The notes: generated by a model not told the origin, from the letters alone. A stretch of 64,000 nucleotides of DNA from Paenibacillus sp. Root444D2 (GCF_001426375.1 NZ_LMEO01000050.1:186001-250000), one strand, 5' to 3'. Shown: positions 8,058 to 17,142, numbered from the stretch's first letter. Numbers and translations are program-made.

Positions 8058-9368
8058 TTACAAAATATTCTTTCGCAGTGCAGAAGATAAAATATGCAGC
8101 TCTTCACGATATTTGGTCACCGTTCTGCGTGAAATGCGAATGCCCTCTTCCGATAAAATTTCTACAACTTTTTGATCAGAATAAGGCTGTTTCTTATGTT
8201 CCTGTGAAATGAGTTCTTTGATTCTTATCTTGATTGTTTTGATAGACGTTAGTTCACCTACATCTGATTGCAGCCCCGAAGAAAAGAAATATTTAAGCTC
8301 AAGCACGCCATAGGGTGTACGAATGTACTTGTTTTGTACCGTCCTACTAATCGTAGATTCATGGAGGTCAAGTTTCTCGGAAATCATTTTTAAAGTTAAG
8401 GGCTTCATGCCACGTTCGCCGATCTCTAAAAACGTCAGCTGTTCTTCAAAAATAGCCCGAATGACCCGGTACAGGGTCATCTTCCGCTGCTCCAGGCTGC
8501 GCACAATCCAATCGGCTGTTTTCCATTTTTCTTTCAGAAAGGACACCGATTCTTTACAACCTGCATGCTGGATATGATTATAATAGTTCGTATTAACTGA
8601 GGTCTTTGGGACTGCGCCCGCATTCATTTGGATCACGATGTTCCCATGTTCTTTATAAATAGTAGCATCGGGAATGATATAAGATTCTTCGATCCAGCTG
8701 AAGGCCATACCAGGTCGTGGATTCAAACTACGAATATAGGTGACGATCTCCTTCACTTGCATGAGTGTTACACCTAATTGCACCGCAATCTTATCCAGCT
8801 TCATTTGAGCAAGCTGCTGCATACATTGGCTGACCACTTCAAAAGTGCCATGCGGTGCGGCATGATCCTTAGAAATCTGCAGCAATAAGCATTCCTGCAA
8901 GTCTCTTGCTCCTACGCCCGGCGGATCCAGGGACTGTATGCAAGCTAGTGCTTCTTCGACAACTTCTTTAGGCTTATTCAAAAACGAGCTTACTTCCGTA
9001 ATAGAAAGGGGTAAATAACCTCTATCATCTAAATTTCCTGCCAGATAGGCTGCCGTCTGATATAAGGTTTCGGAAACCCCTGCTATCCGCAGTTGGCTAA
9101 GAAGCCACTGCTCCAATGTTTCCTCCCTCGCCTTCGCCTTCCATAGCGGATCTGTGATTGACCCCGCCATTTGTGAAGATTTACCCGATTTCAAATGAGA
9201 ACTTGTGAATGATTCTATGTCCAGTATGGGATTTTCCAAGGCTTGCTCTTGGAGGTACTGCGATAACTCATAGCTTGATAATTGCAATATATGAATGGAC
9301 TGTTGCAGTTCAGGAGTCATCGTTAGCTTTTGGTTCTGCACTTGTGTTAGACTATAGCCTGTTCTCAT
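8058..9368 (-). CDS. sigL: RNA polymerase sigma-54 factor SigL/RpoN
   Basis: The start is the ATG at 9368, because AAGGAGG stands 8 bp upstream; the open frame continues 17 codons further without a comparable site. This gives 436 residues, normal for the family. The glutamine/leucine-rich region I (QNQKLTMTPELQQSIHILQLSSYEL) contacts activators and core polymerase. The core-binding and DNA-binding regions follow, and the C-terminus carries the RpoN box (ISRRTVTKYRE), which reads the -24 element. A cre-like site overlaps its probable transcription start. It needs an enhancer-binding protein; none is encoded in this window. Confidence 0.95.
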   Translation of the reverse strand: MRTGYSLTQVQNQKLTMTPELQQSIHILQLSSYELSQYLQEQALENPILDIESFTSSHLKSGKSSQMAGSITDPLWKAKAREETLEQWLLSQLRIAGVSETLYQTAAYLAGNLDDRGYLPLSITEVSSFLNKPKEVVEEALACIQSLDPPGVGARDLQECLLLQISKDHAAPHGTFEVVSQCMQQLAQMKLDKIAVQLGVTLMQVKEIVTYIRSLNPRPGMAFSWIEESYIIPDATIYKEHGNIVIQMNAGAVPKTSVNTNYYNHIQHAGCKESVSFLKEKWKTADWIVRSLEQRKMTLYRVIRAIFEEQLTFLEIGERGMKPLTLKMISEKLDLHESTISRTVQNKYIRTPYGVLELKYFFSSGLQSDVGELTSIKTIKIRIKELISQEHKKQPYSDQKVVEILSEEGIRISRRTVTKYREELHILSSALRKNIL

Positions 9369-9431
9369 ACCTGGTTCCTCCTTGAGTTTTGCCATGGCAA
9401 TACTTTTCGTGTTGAGCATAAGTCCCTTTTA

Positions 9432-9446
9432 TTGAAAACGCTTACG
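9432..9446 (-). promoter_or_regulatory. cre site over the sigL transcription start
   Basis: TTGAAAACGCTTACG matches the extended cre consensus except for its last base. It lies just downstream of a TATAAT (minus strand, 9450-9455), so CcpA bound here would act as a block near +1. Direct CcpA control of sigL by a roadblock mechanism is established in Bacillus subtilis. Confidence 0.7.
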
Positions 9447-9618
9447 ATTATTATAAATCAATTATAGCTCTATTTAAACCCATTTTGCTTATGGTAACAT
9501 CCTACAGCTCGCCTGCTTATCATCTCCAGACGTATGATGACGCTTCCCCTTCTTTTTATCAAGCAATAATCGTGCCAAGGGATTACAATATCACATAAAG
9601 TTGTTCTATTTTTAAACA

Positions 9619-9657
9619 CAAAGAAATCTCTCCTTATACCAAAGAGAGATTTCTTTG
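9619..9657 (-). terminator. glpX terminator hairpin
   Basis: A perfect 14-bp inverted repeat (CAAAGAAATCTCTC and its complement) around an 11-base loop, 31 bp past the glpX stop. The minus-strand tail is T/A-rich rather than pure T. Confidence 0.75.
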
Positions 9658-9687
9658 CATGCGTTTATGTAGTCCCTTAATGTCTGC

Positions 9688-10653
9688 TCAGGCGCTCCCG
9701 AGGTGGTACTCATGCATCTGATGCACGCATTGGATGAAACGGACCGTCTGTGTTTGCGCCCTCATAACGACAGAATGTGTTTCTGCGCGACCGCCAAATA
9801 GAAATTTAACTCCGCTCAGGAAGTCGCCCGAGGTCACACCGGTTGCAGCGAAATAAATGTCAGATTCGCCTACTAACTCGCGCATTCCAAGCACTTTGGA
9901 TGGATCAGCAATCCCCATTTTCTTGCATCGTTGTATTTCTTCTTCGTTATCAGGAAGAAGCCGTCCTTGAAATTCGCCTCCCATACAACGTAGTGCAGCC
10001 GCGGCGAGTACCCCTTCCGGTGCGCCTCCGGAACCCACGTGCAGATCAATGCCCGTTTCAGGGAAAGCCGCAGCCATAGCACCAGCTACATCGCCATCAT
10101 TCAGTAAATGAATTTTGACACCTAACGTCCGTAAAACAAGGATTTTATCAGCATGTCTTTTGCGATCCAGGATGGAGACAGTCAGCTCTGTTATCTCTTT
10201 TTGTAACTGAAGAGCGGCCTTTCTAATCGTTAGTTCTAGGGGGTCACCCAAATTCAATTTGCCAACCAACCGCGGTCCTACTGCCAGCTTCTCCATATAC
10301 ATATCCGGTGCATGCAGCAGGTTCCCTTTCTCAGCTATGGCTACCACGGAAAGGGCATTACTCCTGCCGCTAGCTACAATATCGGTACCTTCGAGCGGAT
10401 CAACAGCCACATCATATTCGGGACCCAACCCATTTCCTAAAGACTCACCGATGAACAGCATCGGGGCTTCATCCATCTCACCTTCACCAATGACAACCGT
10501 TCCTCGAAAAGGAATGGAGCTAAAAATAGAACGCATAGCAGAAGTTGCTGCCTCGTCAGCGCTGTGTTTATTCCCTTTTCCCGTCCAACGTGCGGACGCC
10601 AAAGCTGCAGATTCTGTTACTCGCACAATTTCCAGAGACAAATCTCTTTGCAT
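9688..10653 (-). CDS. glpX: Class II fructose-1,6-bisphosphatase GlpX
   Basis: A 321-residue cytosolic phosphatase that converts fructose-1,6-bisphosphate to fructose-6-phosphate in gluconeogenesis. Class II signatures are clear: ESAALASARWTGKG at the N-terminus, VIGEGEMDEAPML (metal ligands), DPLEGTD and NDGDVAGA. The length is usual for GlpX. The ATG follows AAAGGG. It lies about 40 bp downstream of ppsR and closes a leftward block ccpN-ppsR-glpX next to pckA, which groups enzymes and regulators of gluconeogenesis. Confidence 0.95.
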   Translation of the reverse strand: MQRDLSLEIVRVTESAALASARWTGKGNKHSADEAATSAMRSIFSSIPFRGTVVIGEGEMDEAPMLFIGESLGNGLGPEYDVAVDPLEGTDIVASGRSNALSVVAIAEKGNLLHAPDMYMEKLAVGPRLVGKLNLGDPLELTIRKAALQLQKEITELTVSILDRKRHADKILVLRTLGVKIHLLNDGDVAGAMAAAFPETGIDLHVGSGGAPEGVLAAAALRCMGGEFQGRLLPDNEEEIQRCKKMGIADPSKVLGMRELVGESDIYFAATGVTSGDFLSGVKFLFGGRAETHSVVMRAQTQTVRFIQCVHQMHEYHLGSA

Positions 10654-10694
10654 ACATCATTCACCCTTTCTATTAGGAAATGTTGGCTTCCTGG

Positions 10695-11495
10695 CTATCT
10701 GTCTGCTAGAATCAGGCCAGCCGTTTCTTCAATGGCCTTCTCACTTACATCGATGATCTTACAACCAAGCTCACGATATAATTTCATTGCGAATGCCAAC
10801 TCTTCTTCGACTCGCTCCCCTGTCGCATATTTAGCGCCAAAAGGAAGTCCGACCGCTTTCAGACGTTCCGTACGAATACGTACCAGATGTTCGGGACTCA
10901 TCGTCAAACCAATCAATTTACTCGGGTCTAGCTCATATATAATTGCAGGCGGCTTTACCTCAGGAACAAGCGGGTAATTCGCCACCTTATAGCCTTTGTG
11001 CGCCAAATAAATGCTCAGTGGCGTTTTAGAGGTTCGGGAAGGTCCAATTAAAATAATCTGTGCTTGTTTCATAGCGCTTGGGTCCTTGCCATCGTCACTG
11101 TTTACCGTGAACTCGACCGCTTCTACCCGTTGGTAGTATTGTTCATCCAGCTGATAAAGCAGACCGACTTTCCGCTTCGGAGAATCTTTAAAGGTATCTA
11201 TGAAAGCCTGCATCATGGGTCCCATGATATCAATGGCATTTACACTTAAACGTATGGCTTCCTGCCGCATCATTTCTCTAAGCTCAGGTAGTACTAGCGT
11301 ATAAGCAATGAACCCATCCACTTTCGCTGCCTCTTCTACTAAAGCGCGTACTTCATCTTCCGTTCGGATCGATCCGAAACGTCTGACTTGCACTTGGCTT
11401 GCATTAAATTGGCGGATCGTTGCTTGTACGACAGTATTCGCCGTTTCCCCCACTGAATCCGAACAAACGAAAATCGTATGGATCTTCTCTCCCAC
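10695..11495 (-). CDS. PEP synthase/PPDK regulatory kinase-phosphorylase
   Basis: A 266-residue member of the DUF299 family (PpsR/YqfL, PDRP). These proteins phosphorylate and dephosphorylate a threonine of pyruvate phosphate dikinase or PEP synthase using ADP and Pi. VCSDSVGETA at the N-terminus and the P-loop GPSRTSKTPLS (near residue 152) identify it. It starts at GTG behind GGGGGAG. It lies 15 bp after ccpN; the YqfL-type gene next to CcpN is a conserved Bacillota arrangement. No dikinase or synthase gene is in the window, so the target is elsewhere. Confidence 0.93.
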   Translation of the reverse strand: MGEKIHTIFVCSDSVGETANTVVQATIRQFNASQVQVRRFGSIRTEDEVRALVEEAAKVDGFIAYTLVLPELREMMRQEAIRLSVNAIDIMGPMMQAFIDTFKDSPKRKVGLLYQLDEQYYQRVEAVEFTVNSDDGKDPSAMKQAQIILIGPSRTSKTPLSIYLAHKGYKVANYPLVPEVKPPAIIYELDPSKLIGLTMSPEHLVRIRTERLKAVGLPFGAKYATGERVEEELAFAMKLYRELGCKIIDVSEKAIEETAGLILADR

Positions 11496-11510
11496 TTACA
11501 CTCCCCCTGA

Positions 11511-12143
11511 TTAAGTCCCCAGCGCCACATCAAGCAGCAATTTGGTCATTGTTGTTTTCGTAATTCTGCCAACCACTTCACCTGGCTCTTGATCAGCCTC
11601 ACTCTTAACCACAGGCAGCCCATCCACTTGATGATGAATCATTTTCCGTGCTGCTTCTAATACACTGTCTTCAGGGTTTACCGTCACAACATTCGGATGC
11701 CTAGTCATGACTAGTGAAACGGGCATCGTATTTGCCGTCGCCTGCCCAAGCGTAACCTTTAGCAAGTCCTTCCGTGTAACAATACCAGCTAAAGTCCCTT
11801 GCATATTCACGATAATCAAGCTTCCTACATTTTCGAGAAAAAGAGTGACTACAGCATCGCTTACGGTGACAGTTTCCCTTAGAACAATAGGGATTCCCAT
11901 TACATCCTTTACTCTTACTGCTTCTATATGTTTGAATGGTGAATCTACTTCCAGAGCAGCCGTTCCTAGGAAATATCCAACTTTTGGTTTGGCGTCAATA
12001 TAGCGAAGCATAACCAAAACAGCAAGGTCGGAACGAATCGTTGGACGGCTAATTCCAAGCAATTCAGCTATTCGTTCCCCTGTAATAGGTGCATGCTTTT
12101 TGACGAGATCGATCATTTCCATCTGTCGGGATGTAAGCTCTAT
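11511..12143 (-). CDS. ccpN: CcpN-type repressor of gluconeogenic genes
   Basis: An N-terminal winged helix (GERIAELLGISRPTIRSDLAVL) is followed by two CBS domains, as in B. subtilis CcpN, which represses gapB and pckA during glycolysis. The standard ATG at 12122 would cut off IELTSRQ, which matches the conserved CcpN N-terminus (IELNKRQ), and it has no Shine-Dalgarno. A strong GGGAGGG at 12151-12157 points to ATA at 12143 (7-bp spacing) or ATC at 12146 (4 bp). I place the start at 12143, so initiation is probably on a non-standard codon unless the base call is wrong. The gene is followed by ppsR and faces pckA. Confidence 0.88.
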   Translation of the reverse strand: MELTSRQMEMIDLVKKHAPITGERIAELLGISRPTIRSDLAVLVMLRYIDAKPKVGYFLGTAALEVDSPFKHIEAVRVKDVMGIPIVLRETVTVSDAVVTLFLENVGSLIIVNMQGTLAGIVTRKDLLKVTLGQATANTMPVSLVMTRHPNVVTVNPEDSVLEAARKMIHHQVDGLPVVKSEADQEPGEVVGRITKTTMTKLLLDVALGT

Positions 12144-12190
12144 GATATTTCCCTCCCTTCATCATTCATGTCTTACCTATTCTAACCCAT

Positions 12191-13771
12191 CTAAACTTCG
12201 TTTGAAATCTTAGGTCCAGCTGCGATGATACGTTCATCGACACCCGCGAATTTTTGGAAGTTATGGATAAAACGCTGCGCTAATTCCTTCGCCTTGACGT
12301 CATATTGACTTTGATCTTGCCAAGTGTTCCTTGGCAGCAAGAGCTCGCTTGGAACCCCTGGAACAGCATCAGGACATAACAGACCGAAGAATGGAGCTTC
12401 CGTGAACGTCGTCTGCTCCAAGCTGCCGTTTAGAGCAGCTGTAACCATTGCTCTTGTATAACCTAAATTCATACGTTTGCCTTCGCCATAGGAACCGCCG
12501 ACCCAACCTGTGTTAATGAGGTACACGTTGGCCTTATGTTCTTCGATCTTACGCCCCAGCATCTGTGCATAAACGTTAGGACGAAGCGGCAGGAAAGGCG
12601 CCCCAAAACATGTAGAGAAGGTGGCTTCCGGTTCCGTAACTCCACGTTCCGTACCAGCAAGCTTTGACGTGTAGCCAGACAAGAAGTGGTACATCGCTTG
12701 TTCTTTTGTCAGCTTGGATATAGGAGGCAGAACTCCGGAAGCATCTGCCGTCAGGAACATGATGACATCAGGGTGACCGCCGGTTCCCGGAATCTTCACT
12801 CCAGGGATATATTCCAAAGGATAGGCTGCACGTGTATTCTCCGTAATCTGCGTATTGCCGTATTCGGCAATGCCGCTGGAAGGATCAAGCACCACATTCT
12901 CCAAAACAGTGCCGAATCGGATCGCCTGCCAAATCTGCGGCTCCTTCTCTTCGGTAAGGCCAGCGCATTTTGCGTAGCAGCCTCCCTCGAAATTAAACAC
13001 ACCCGTCTCCGACCAGCCGTGCTCATCATCGCCAATGAGACGACGATTCGGATCTGCGGAAAGTGTCGTTTTCCCCGTGCCAGATAACCCGAAGAACAAA
13101 GCTACATTTCCTTCTTCACTGACATTGGCCGAGCAATGCATAGGTAGAACTTCTTGCCCAGGCAAAATATAATTCAAAACGCTAAAAATGGATTTCTTCA
13201 TTTCACCAGCGTACTCCGTACCCCCAATCAGTACGATCTTTTTCTCAAAGGAGAGGCAGATGAACGTCTCTGATCTGGTACCGTCGGTGAGAGGATCGGC
13301 TTTTAAGCCGGGCAGAGCAATGACTGTGAACTCCGGTTTATGTGCCATCAGTTCAATCTTAGTAGGACGGATAAATAGTTGCCTTGCGAACAAATTGTGC
13401 CAAGCATACTCATTAACAACTCGAATCGGCAGCCTGTACGCCAAATCTGCTCCTGCGAACCCATCAAAGATGAACAATTCTTTCTTTGCCATGTAGTCTT
13501 GCGCTTTTTGATACAGCCGCTCGAACTGCTGCTCCGACATCGGCTGATTCACAGCTCCCCAATCGATATGATCAGTTACAGAAGCTTCATTTACAATGTA
13601 TTTGTCCTTGGGAGAACGCCCTGTATACTTACCAGTGTTCACTTGAAGCGCTCCAGAGGACGCGAAAGTTCCTTCTTTACGCTCGATGCTCATTCTCATT
13701 AGCTCTGACACTGACAAATTGTAGTGGGTGGCACCTGCTCTTAGCTGTTCAACCTTTAGTTCTATGCTCAT
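12191..13771 (-). CDS. pckA: Phosphoenolpyruvate carboxykinase (ATP)
   Basis: A 526-residue enzyme converting oxaloacetate and ATP to PEP, the entry step of gluconeogenesis. The kinase-1a loop [13 protein letters not shown], the kinase-2 motif LIGDDEHGW and the substrate-binding TGRSPKDK segment are all present. An AGAGGAATGGGAG precedes the ATG. It lies just upstream of ccpN, the likely repressor gene, on the same strand. A 24-bp near-perfect palindrome covers its promoter. The length and motifs are complete, with no sign of damage. Confidence 0.97.
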   Translation of the reverse strand: MSIELKVEQLRAGATHYNLSVSELMRMSIERKEGTFASSGALQVNTGKYTGRSPKDKYIVNEASVTDHIDWGAVNQPMSEQQFERLYQKAQDYMAKKELFIFDGFAGADLAYRLPIRVVNEYAWHNLFARQLFIRPTKIELMAHKPEFTVIALPGLKADPLTDGTRSETFICLSFEKKIVLIGGTEYAGEMKKSIFSVLNYILPGQEVLPMHCSANVSEEGNVALFFGLSGTGKTTLSADPNRRLIGDDEHGWSETGVFNFEGGCYAKCAGLTEEKEPQIWQAIRFGTVLENVVLDPSSGIAEYGNTQITENTRAAYPLEYIPGVKIPGTGGHPDVIMFLTADASGVLPPISKLTKEQAMYHFLSGYTSKLAGTERGVTEPEATFSTCFGAPFLPLRPNVYAQMLGRKIEEHKANVYLINTGWVGGSYGEGKRMNLGYTRAMVTAALNGSLEQTTFTEAPFFGLLCPDAVPGVPSELLLPRNTWQDQSQYDVKAKELAQRFIHNFQKFAGVDERIIAAGPKISNEV

Positions 13772-13801
13772 TCTCCCATTCCTCTCATCAATAAAGCATT
13801 T

Positions 13802-13845
13802 TTATATAGTGTGTTCTATTTGTTATATAGTGTACATTATATAAC
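13802..13845. promoter_or_regulatory. pckA operator: 24-bp palindrome plus direct repeat
   Basis: Arms GTTATATA/TATATAAC (13822-13845) surround a TGTACA core; 11 of 12 base pairs are complementary. TTATATAGTGT occurs at 13802-13812 and again at 13823-13833, 21 bp apart (two helical turns). On the minus strand the palindrome contains TATAAT, the probable pckA -10. A repressor bound here would occlude polymerase. CcpN is the obvious candidate, though the published CcpN motif is only partly matched. Confidence 0.65.
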
Positions 13846-13932
13846 GAAATAAGTGAATATAATATTGTTTATAGCACATAAAATATTTTTTTATCACTAT
13901 TCGACACAAATAATACACAATAATACGAAAAA

Positions 13933-13969
13933 CTCTCCTTTCACTCCATCTGAAGGAATGAAAAGAGAG
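13933..13969 (-). terminator. Terminator of the CHR transporter pair
   Basis: Stem CTCTC..TTTCATTCC paired with GGAGTGAAAG.GAGAG, followed by TTTTTCG on the minus strand, 25 bp after the stop at 13994. Confidence 0.75.
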
Positions 13970-13993
13970 CCCTGTTAGAAGACGCTTTATAGT

Positions 13994-14536
13994 TCACTGA
14001 AAAAAAACAATGCCCATAACACCAGCAAATACGATGACCATAAAAGGATGCAGCTTATATTTTATAATTGCCAAGAAGGCACCTACCGCGATAAGCACCG
14101 TCGCAATTTGGTCCCAAGTTATTTGGTACTTCACTGGACCTAACCCCGACCACCCGAAGTGTATCGCTGCAAAAATGATAAAGCCCGTTACTACCGGTTT
14201 CAAACCGTAGAAAGAAGATTTAAACCATTTATTCGCGTGCCATTTATATAAAAAAGCAGCTAATACAATGATAAGTATAAGTGAAGGCAAAACCATCCCT
14301 AGCGTAGCTGCAATAGCGCCGGGCACACCGGCTGTATGGAAACCGATTAATGTGGCACTATTCGTTGCAATCGGTCCAGGTCCTGTACCTGCTAAGGATA
14401 TGACGTTATTAAAATCATCTGAATTGAGCCATTGATGCCTCTCTACCTCACGTTGGATAACAGGCATCATGGCGTAACCGCCACCGAATGAGATCATGCC
14501 AATTTTAAAGAAAGTAATAAACAAACTTAAAAGCAT
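13994..14536 (-). CDS. Chromate transporter family (CHR) half-protein
   Basis: A 180-residue membrane protein with the CHR signature FGGGYAMMPVIQREV near the N-terminus and PGPIATNSATLIGF in the middle, plus about five or six membrane segments. Short CHR proteins come in tandem pairs that are thought to associate in opposite orientations. The partner ends 15 bp upstream. The family exports chromate in characterised cases, but many Bacillus-type pairs have no proven substrate, so chromate is only a family label. Confidence 0.88.
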   Translation of the reverse strand: MLLSLFITFFKIGMISFGGGYAMMPVIQREVERHQWLNSDDFNNVISLAGTGPGPIATNSATLIGFHTAGVPGAIAATLGMVLPSLILIIVLAAFLYKWHANKWFKSSFYGLKPVVTGFIIFAAIHFGWSGLGPVKYQITWDQIATVLIAVGAFLAIIKYKLHPFMVIVFAGVMGIVFFQ

Positions 14537-14551
14537 AGTTCACCTCATTCC

Positions 14552-15196
14552 TCAAATCCCGTCTGCGATGAAATAGTCGGCAGCACGATTGCTTTTGTTC
14601 CCTGACATTGCGTCCTCTTGCCTCTTGATCGGATTCTTCATTCCCCAGCGTTGTTTCAAGAAAACAACGGCAATCCCGACCAGTACGCCGAATATAATCA
14701 TTAAAATGGGGGATATCGGTATGAAGATCAGCAGAAGAACGGTACTAACTGCAGCTATTAGCGTCATTTTATCTATAATAGATGATTTCGCCATTTTGTA
14801 AGCAGCGGCAGCAATCAATCCTACGATAGCGGCATGGATTCCTTCCATAATGGCTTGCATCTTGGGATAACTTTGAAGGAAAGTGTAAATGATACTAAGC
14901 AGTATCACGATAAAAAAAGTAGGAAGCGTAATGCCGATGACGGCTGCTACAGCTCCTCTTATTCCTGCTAAATGATACCCTACTAAAGCTGATACATTAA
15001 CACCTACACCACCCGGAGCGGCACCTGAAATAGCAAGCAGTTCCGACATCTCATCGTCGGTCATCCACTTGTTCGTAACGACCACTTCTCTATGGATGGC
15101 TGGCAGCATGGCATAACCACCACCGAATGTGAGTGGACTTATACGAAGAAACGTCCAAAAAATACGTAATAAATGACGAAAGTTATTCATCGGCAT
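14552..15196 (-). CDS. Chromate transporter family (CHR) half-protein
   Basis: First member of the CHR pair, 214 residues from the ATG at 15196, which GGGGAGG precedes at 9 bp; seven upstream codons are discarded. FGGGYAMLPAIHREVV and GAAPGGVGVNVSALVGYHLAG are the two family signatures. The C-terminal tail is about 35 residues longer and more charged than the partner's. Co-transcribed with the downstream half-protein and the shared terminator. Confidence 0.88.
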   Translation of the reverse strand: MPMNNFRHLLRIFWTFLRISPLTFGGGYAMLPAIHREVVVTNKWMTDDEMSELLAISGAAPGGVGVNVSALVGYHLAGIRGAVAAVIGITLPTFFIVILLSIIYTFLQSYPKMQAIMEGIHAAIVGLIAAAAYKMAKSSIIDKMTLIAAVSTVLLLIFIPISPILMIIFGVLVGIAVVFLKQRWGMKNPIKRQEDAMSGNKSNRAADYFIADGI

Positions 15197-15442
15197 GTTG
15201 GTTGACCTCCCCTGCACTTAATTCTATTTTGAACTAAAGACAATGAATTGTCCAATCAAAAGATTTAATCCCTTCTCTCAATATCGCTTATAATGCAGGA
15301 TTAACGTCTAATTCAATCCCGATCATCCCGATTATTACACTAAGTTTAATTTATTTTGGTTGAAAGATAGGCTTCTTCCACTCACAGGGTAAGTTTCAAT
15401 AAGAACAACCTTACCATCACCTTTTATAAGGAGTGATTCTTC

Positions 15443-15814
15443 ATGAGCCGAATGATTCAAGCCTATTTTCACACTGAAAATCAAGCTGAGCATGCGAGGA
15501 TTCTACTGCTGAAGTACAGTCCGGACATGCTCGAAGTTGGCAGATTGCCAGACGGCTACAATGGCACCGGACGCGTACTGTTGCCTTTTGTAGACGGAGT
15601 TGGAACTGGCGGAGAAACGAATCTGAACAGTGGTGTCGGAATTGTAGGTGTTATGCCAACAGTCGAAACACATTCTTCGGATGCCTATTGGGATAAGAAT
15701 GAGGATGAAGATGCTCTTCATTATGTACTTTCAGCCAAAGTCAGCGATGTTGATTATCCGGCTGCTGTTGATCTTCTTCGCCGCAATCATGCACATATGG
15801 AGAAAATCGATTAA
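15443..15814 (+). CDS. Small soluble protein of unknown function
   Basis: A 123-residue acidic protein behind AAGGAG. The first half (MIQAYFHTENQAEHARILLLKY) resembles the start of short stress-associated proteins with a ferredoxin-like fold that watch an incoming chain. A glycine-rich segment (GVGTGGETNLNSGVGIVGVM) interrupts it, and a second alpha/beta half (YVLSAKVSDVDYPAAVDLLRRNHA) follows. This is the layout of a general-stress 17M-like protein with an internal Gly-rich loop, but I cannot name a family with certainty. Monocistronic with its own terminator. Confidence 0.75.
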   Translation: MSRMIQAYFHTENQAEHARILLLKYSPDMLEVGRLPDGYNGTGRVLLPFVDGVGTGGETNLNSGVGIVGVMPTVETHSSDAYWDKNEDEDALHYVLSAKVSDVDYPAAVDLLRRNHAHMEKID

Positions 15815-15823
15815 GACAAAAAA

Positions 15824-15853
15824 CCGCGTTCTCTACGATTGTAGGGAACGCAG
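15824..15853. terminator. Bidirectional terminator
   Basis: Stem GCGTTC plus inner CTAC/GTAG around a four-base loop. T tracts on both strands serve the convergent genes ending at 15814 and 15887. Confidence 0.85.
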
Positions 15854-15886
15854 TTTTTTGCATATTCCACATAAATATTTCGTTGG

Positions 15887-16501
15887 TTATTTCATTGTAC
15901 AAAGACTCGTCGCTATCCCGCCTGCGGTAATTGTAAGGATGGAAAGCAGGAATGTTTCAGCCGAAAGAAGCAGTCCTCCAAGGCAGATGATCATACCATC
16001 GATTATAAAAACAATTATTCCCACATTTATAGGAACCCATTTGGAAAAATATTGAGCCAACAAGTCCGTCCCTCCGGTACTGGTTTCATAACGCAGCATG
16101 ATTCCAATTCCAGTACCTACAAAAAATCCGCCGATCAAGGAACTGCTAAACGGTGTTAAATCCACATAATATAAGAAAAGATCGCGGTATTGCCCAAAGA
16201 AATCGATTACGAATGAAGAAAAAAATAATCCAAACATACTGTTGTAAAACATGTCACTGAAATGGAACCATACCAAAATAAAAATAGGAATGCTGCACAA
16301 AAACATAACAAGTCCCACTTTGAGTCCAAATAAATAATTGATAATAAGTGCAATTCCAATGAGCCCGCCATCTAGTACCTTAAAAGGCATAAGAAAAAAA
16401 TTGATACCCATTGAGATTAGTAAACTCCCCAAAATGATTGCTACATTTTTTTGTAACGAAAGCAAACAAACCAGCTCCTGTAAAAGGCTTGTCTGATTCA
16501 T
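15887..16501 (-). CDS. YitT-family membrane protein lacking the C-terminal soluble domain
   Basis: A 204-residue protein with five or six hydrophobic segments. The YitT/YczE-type signatures are GINFFLMPFKVLDGGLIGIALIINYLFG and YETSTGGTDLLAQYFSKW. Full YitT proteins have about 280 residues, with a cytoplasmic DUF2179 domain after the membrane part. Here the protein ends soon after the last membrane segment, so only the transmembrane half is present. Short versions occur in spore formers. Transport or regulatory function is unproven. Confidence 0.8.
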   Translation of the reverse strand: MNQTSLLQELVCLLSLQKNVAIILGSLLISMGINFFLMPFKVLDGGLIGIALIINYLFGLKVGLVMFLCSIPIFILVWFHFSDMFYNSMFGLFFSSFVIDFFGQYRDLFLYYVDLTPFSSSLIGGFFVGTGIGIMLRYETSTGGTDLLAQYFSKWVPINVGIIVFIIDGMIICLGGLLLSAETFLLSILTITAGGIATSLCTMK

Positions 16502-16555
16502 ATGCTGTTACCTGAAATAAAAGAATCTAATCTTTTGAAAATGAAAGTTAAACGC

Positions 16556-16589
16556 AGCAGGCAGCCGCTAAAAATGCCGGCTGCCTGCT
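16556..16589 (-). terminator. Terminator after the YhcN-type lipoprotein gene
   Basis: Perfect 12-bp arms AGCAGGCAGCCG/CGGCTGCCTGCT with a 10-base loop. The minus-strand tail is only moderately T-rich. Confidence 0.7.
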
Positions 16590-16618
16590 CATTAATGATT
16601 TCCATCCCTTATAAGTAA

Positions 16619-17101
16619 TTATTTGGTGGTCGGGAAAACTCTAGCCACGATCTCTTTAAACTGATCAACAAAACCGGCTACTGGTCTTCCCTGTTGAACA
16701 TCAAGTACATAAGCATTGAATCGATCCGCCATTTCTGGACTTGTTGAAACGTAGACATTCTGAATATTCGGATCCGTCGCTCTGACTTTATTGGCAATTT
16801 GGTCTTCTATTTCACGTGTTAATTGTTGGTCGTTTTTTAGTAAAGCTGCAACGTAGGCTTTTCTTTGGGTTACAAGTACATTGGCTTGTTTTACGCTTTC
16901 TAGCTCTGTGATTTTAGCTGCCGCTTCCTTCGCTATTTGGATGCGATTATCCTCATGACCTGGTTGTTGAACTTGTTGCTGTTTAATTGATTTATTTTGC
17001 TGGCTTTGGTTGTTTGGTTTAGCGGCACACCCCGAAAGTAATATCGACATGGTCGCTGCGGTTATAATCAAAACTTTATGAGAGCCTTTGGTTACAAACA
17101 T
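16619..17101 (-). CDS. YhcN/YlaJ family sporulation lipoprotein
   Basis: The start at 17101 follows AAGGGG and gives 160 residues. A type II signal peptide with lipobox LLSGC puts the lipidated Cys at residue 25. A Gln-rich linker leads into a YhcN/YlaJ-type domain (QIAKEAAAKITELESVKQANVLVTQRKAYVAAL...IANKVRATDPNIQNVYVSTSPEM). Family members are forespore-made inner-membrane lipoproteins that affect germination or outgrowth. A sigma-G/F-type promoter (TGAATA, 18 bp, CATACTA) precedes it, which supports forespore expression. Confidence 0.9.
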   Translation of the reverse strand: MFVTKGSHKVLIITAATMSILLSGCAAKPNNQSQQNKSIKQQQVQQPGHEDNRIQIAKEAAAKITELESVKQANVLVTQRKAYVAALLKNDQQLTREIEDQIANKVRATDPNIQNVYVSTSPEMADRFNAYVLDVQQGRPVAGFVDQFKEIVARVFPTTK

Positions 17102-17142
17102 CTTACACCCCTTATCTGTTTTATTCTTAATGTGTTTGTGCT

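Larger units (their letters stand above)
9369..9687. other. sigL leader and glpX 3' region, no gene
   Basis: This 319-bp stretch holds the sigL promoter elements (two TATAAT-like hexamers at about 9450-9470), the cre site and the glpX terminator hairpin. I see no open reading frame worth calling. Confidence 0.7.
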
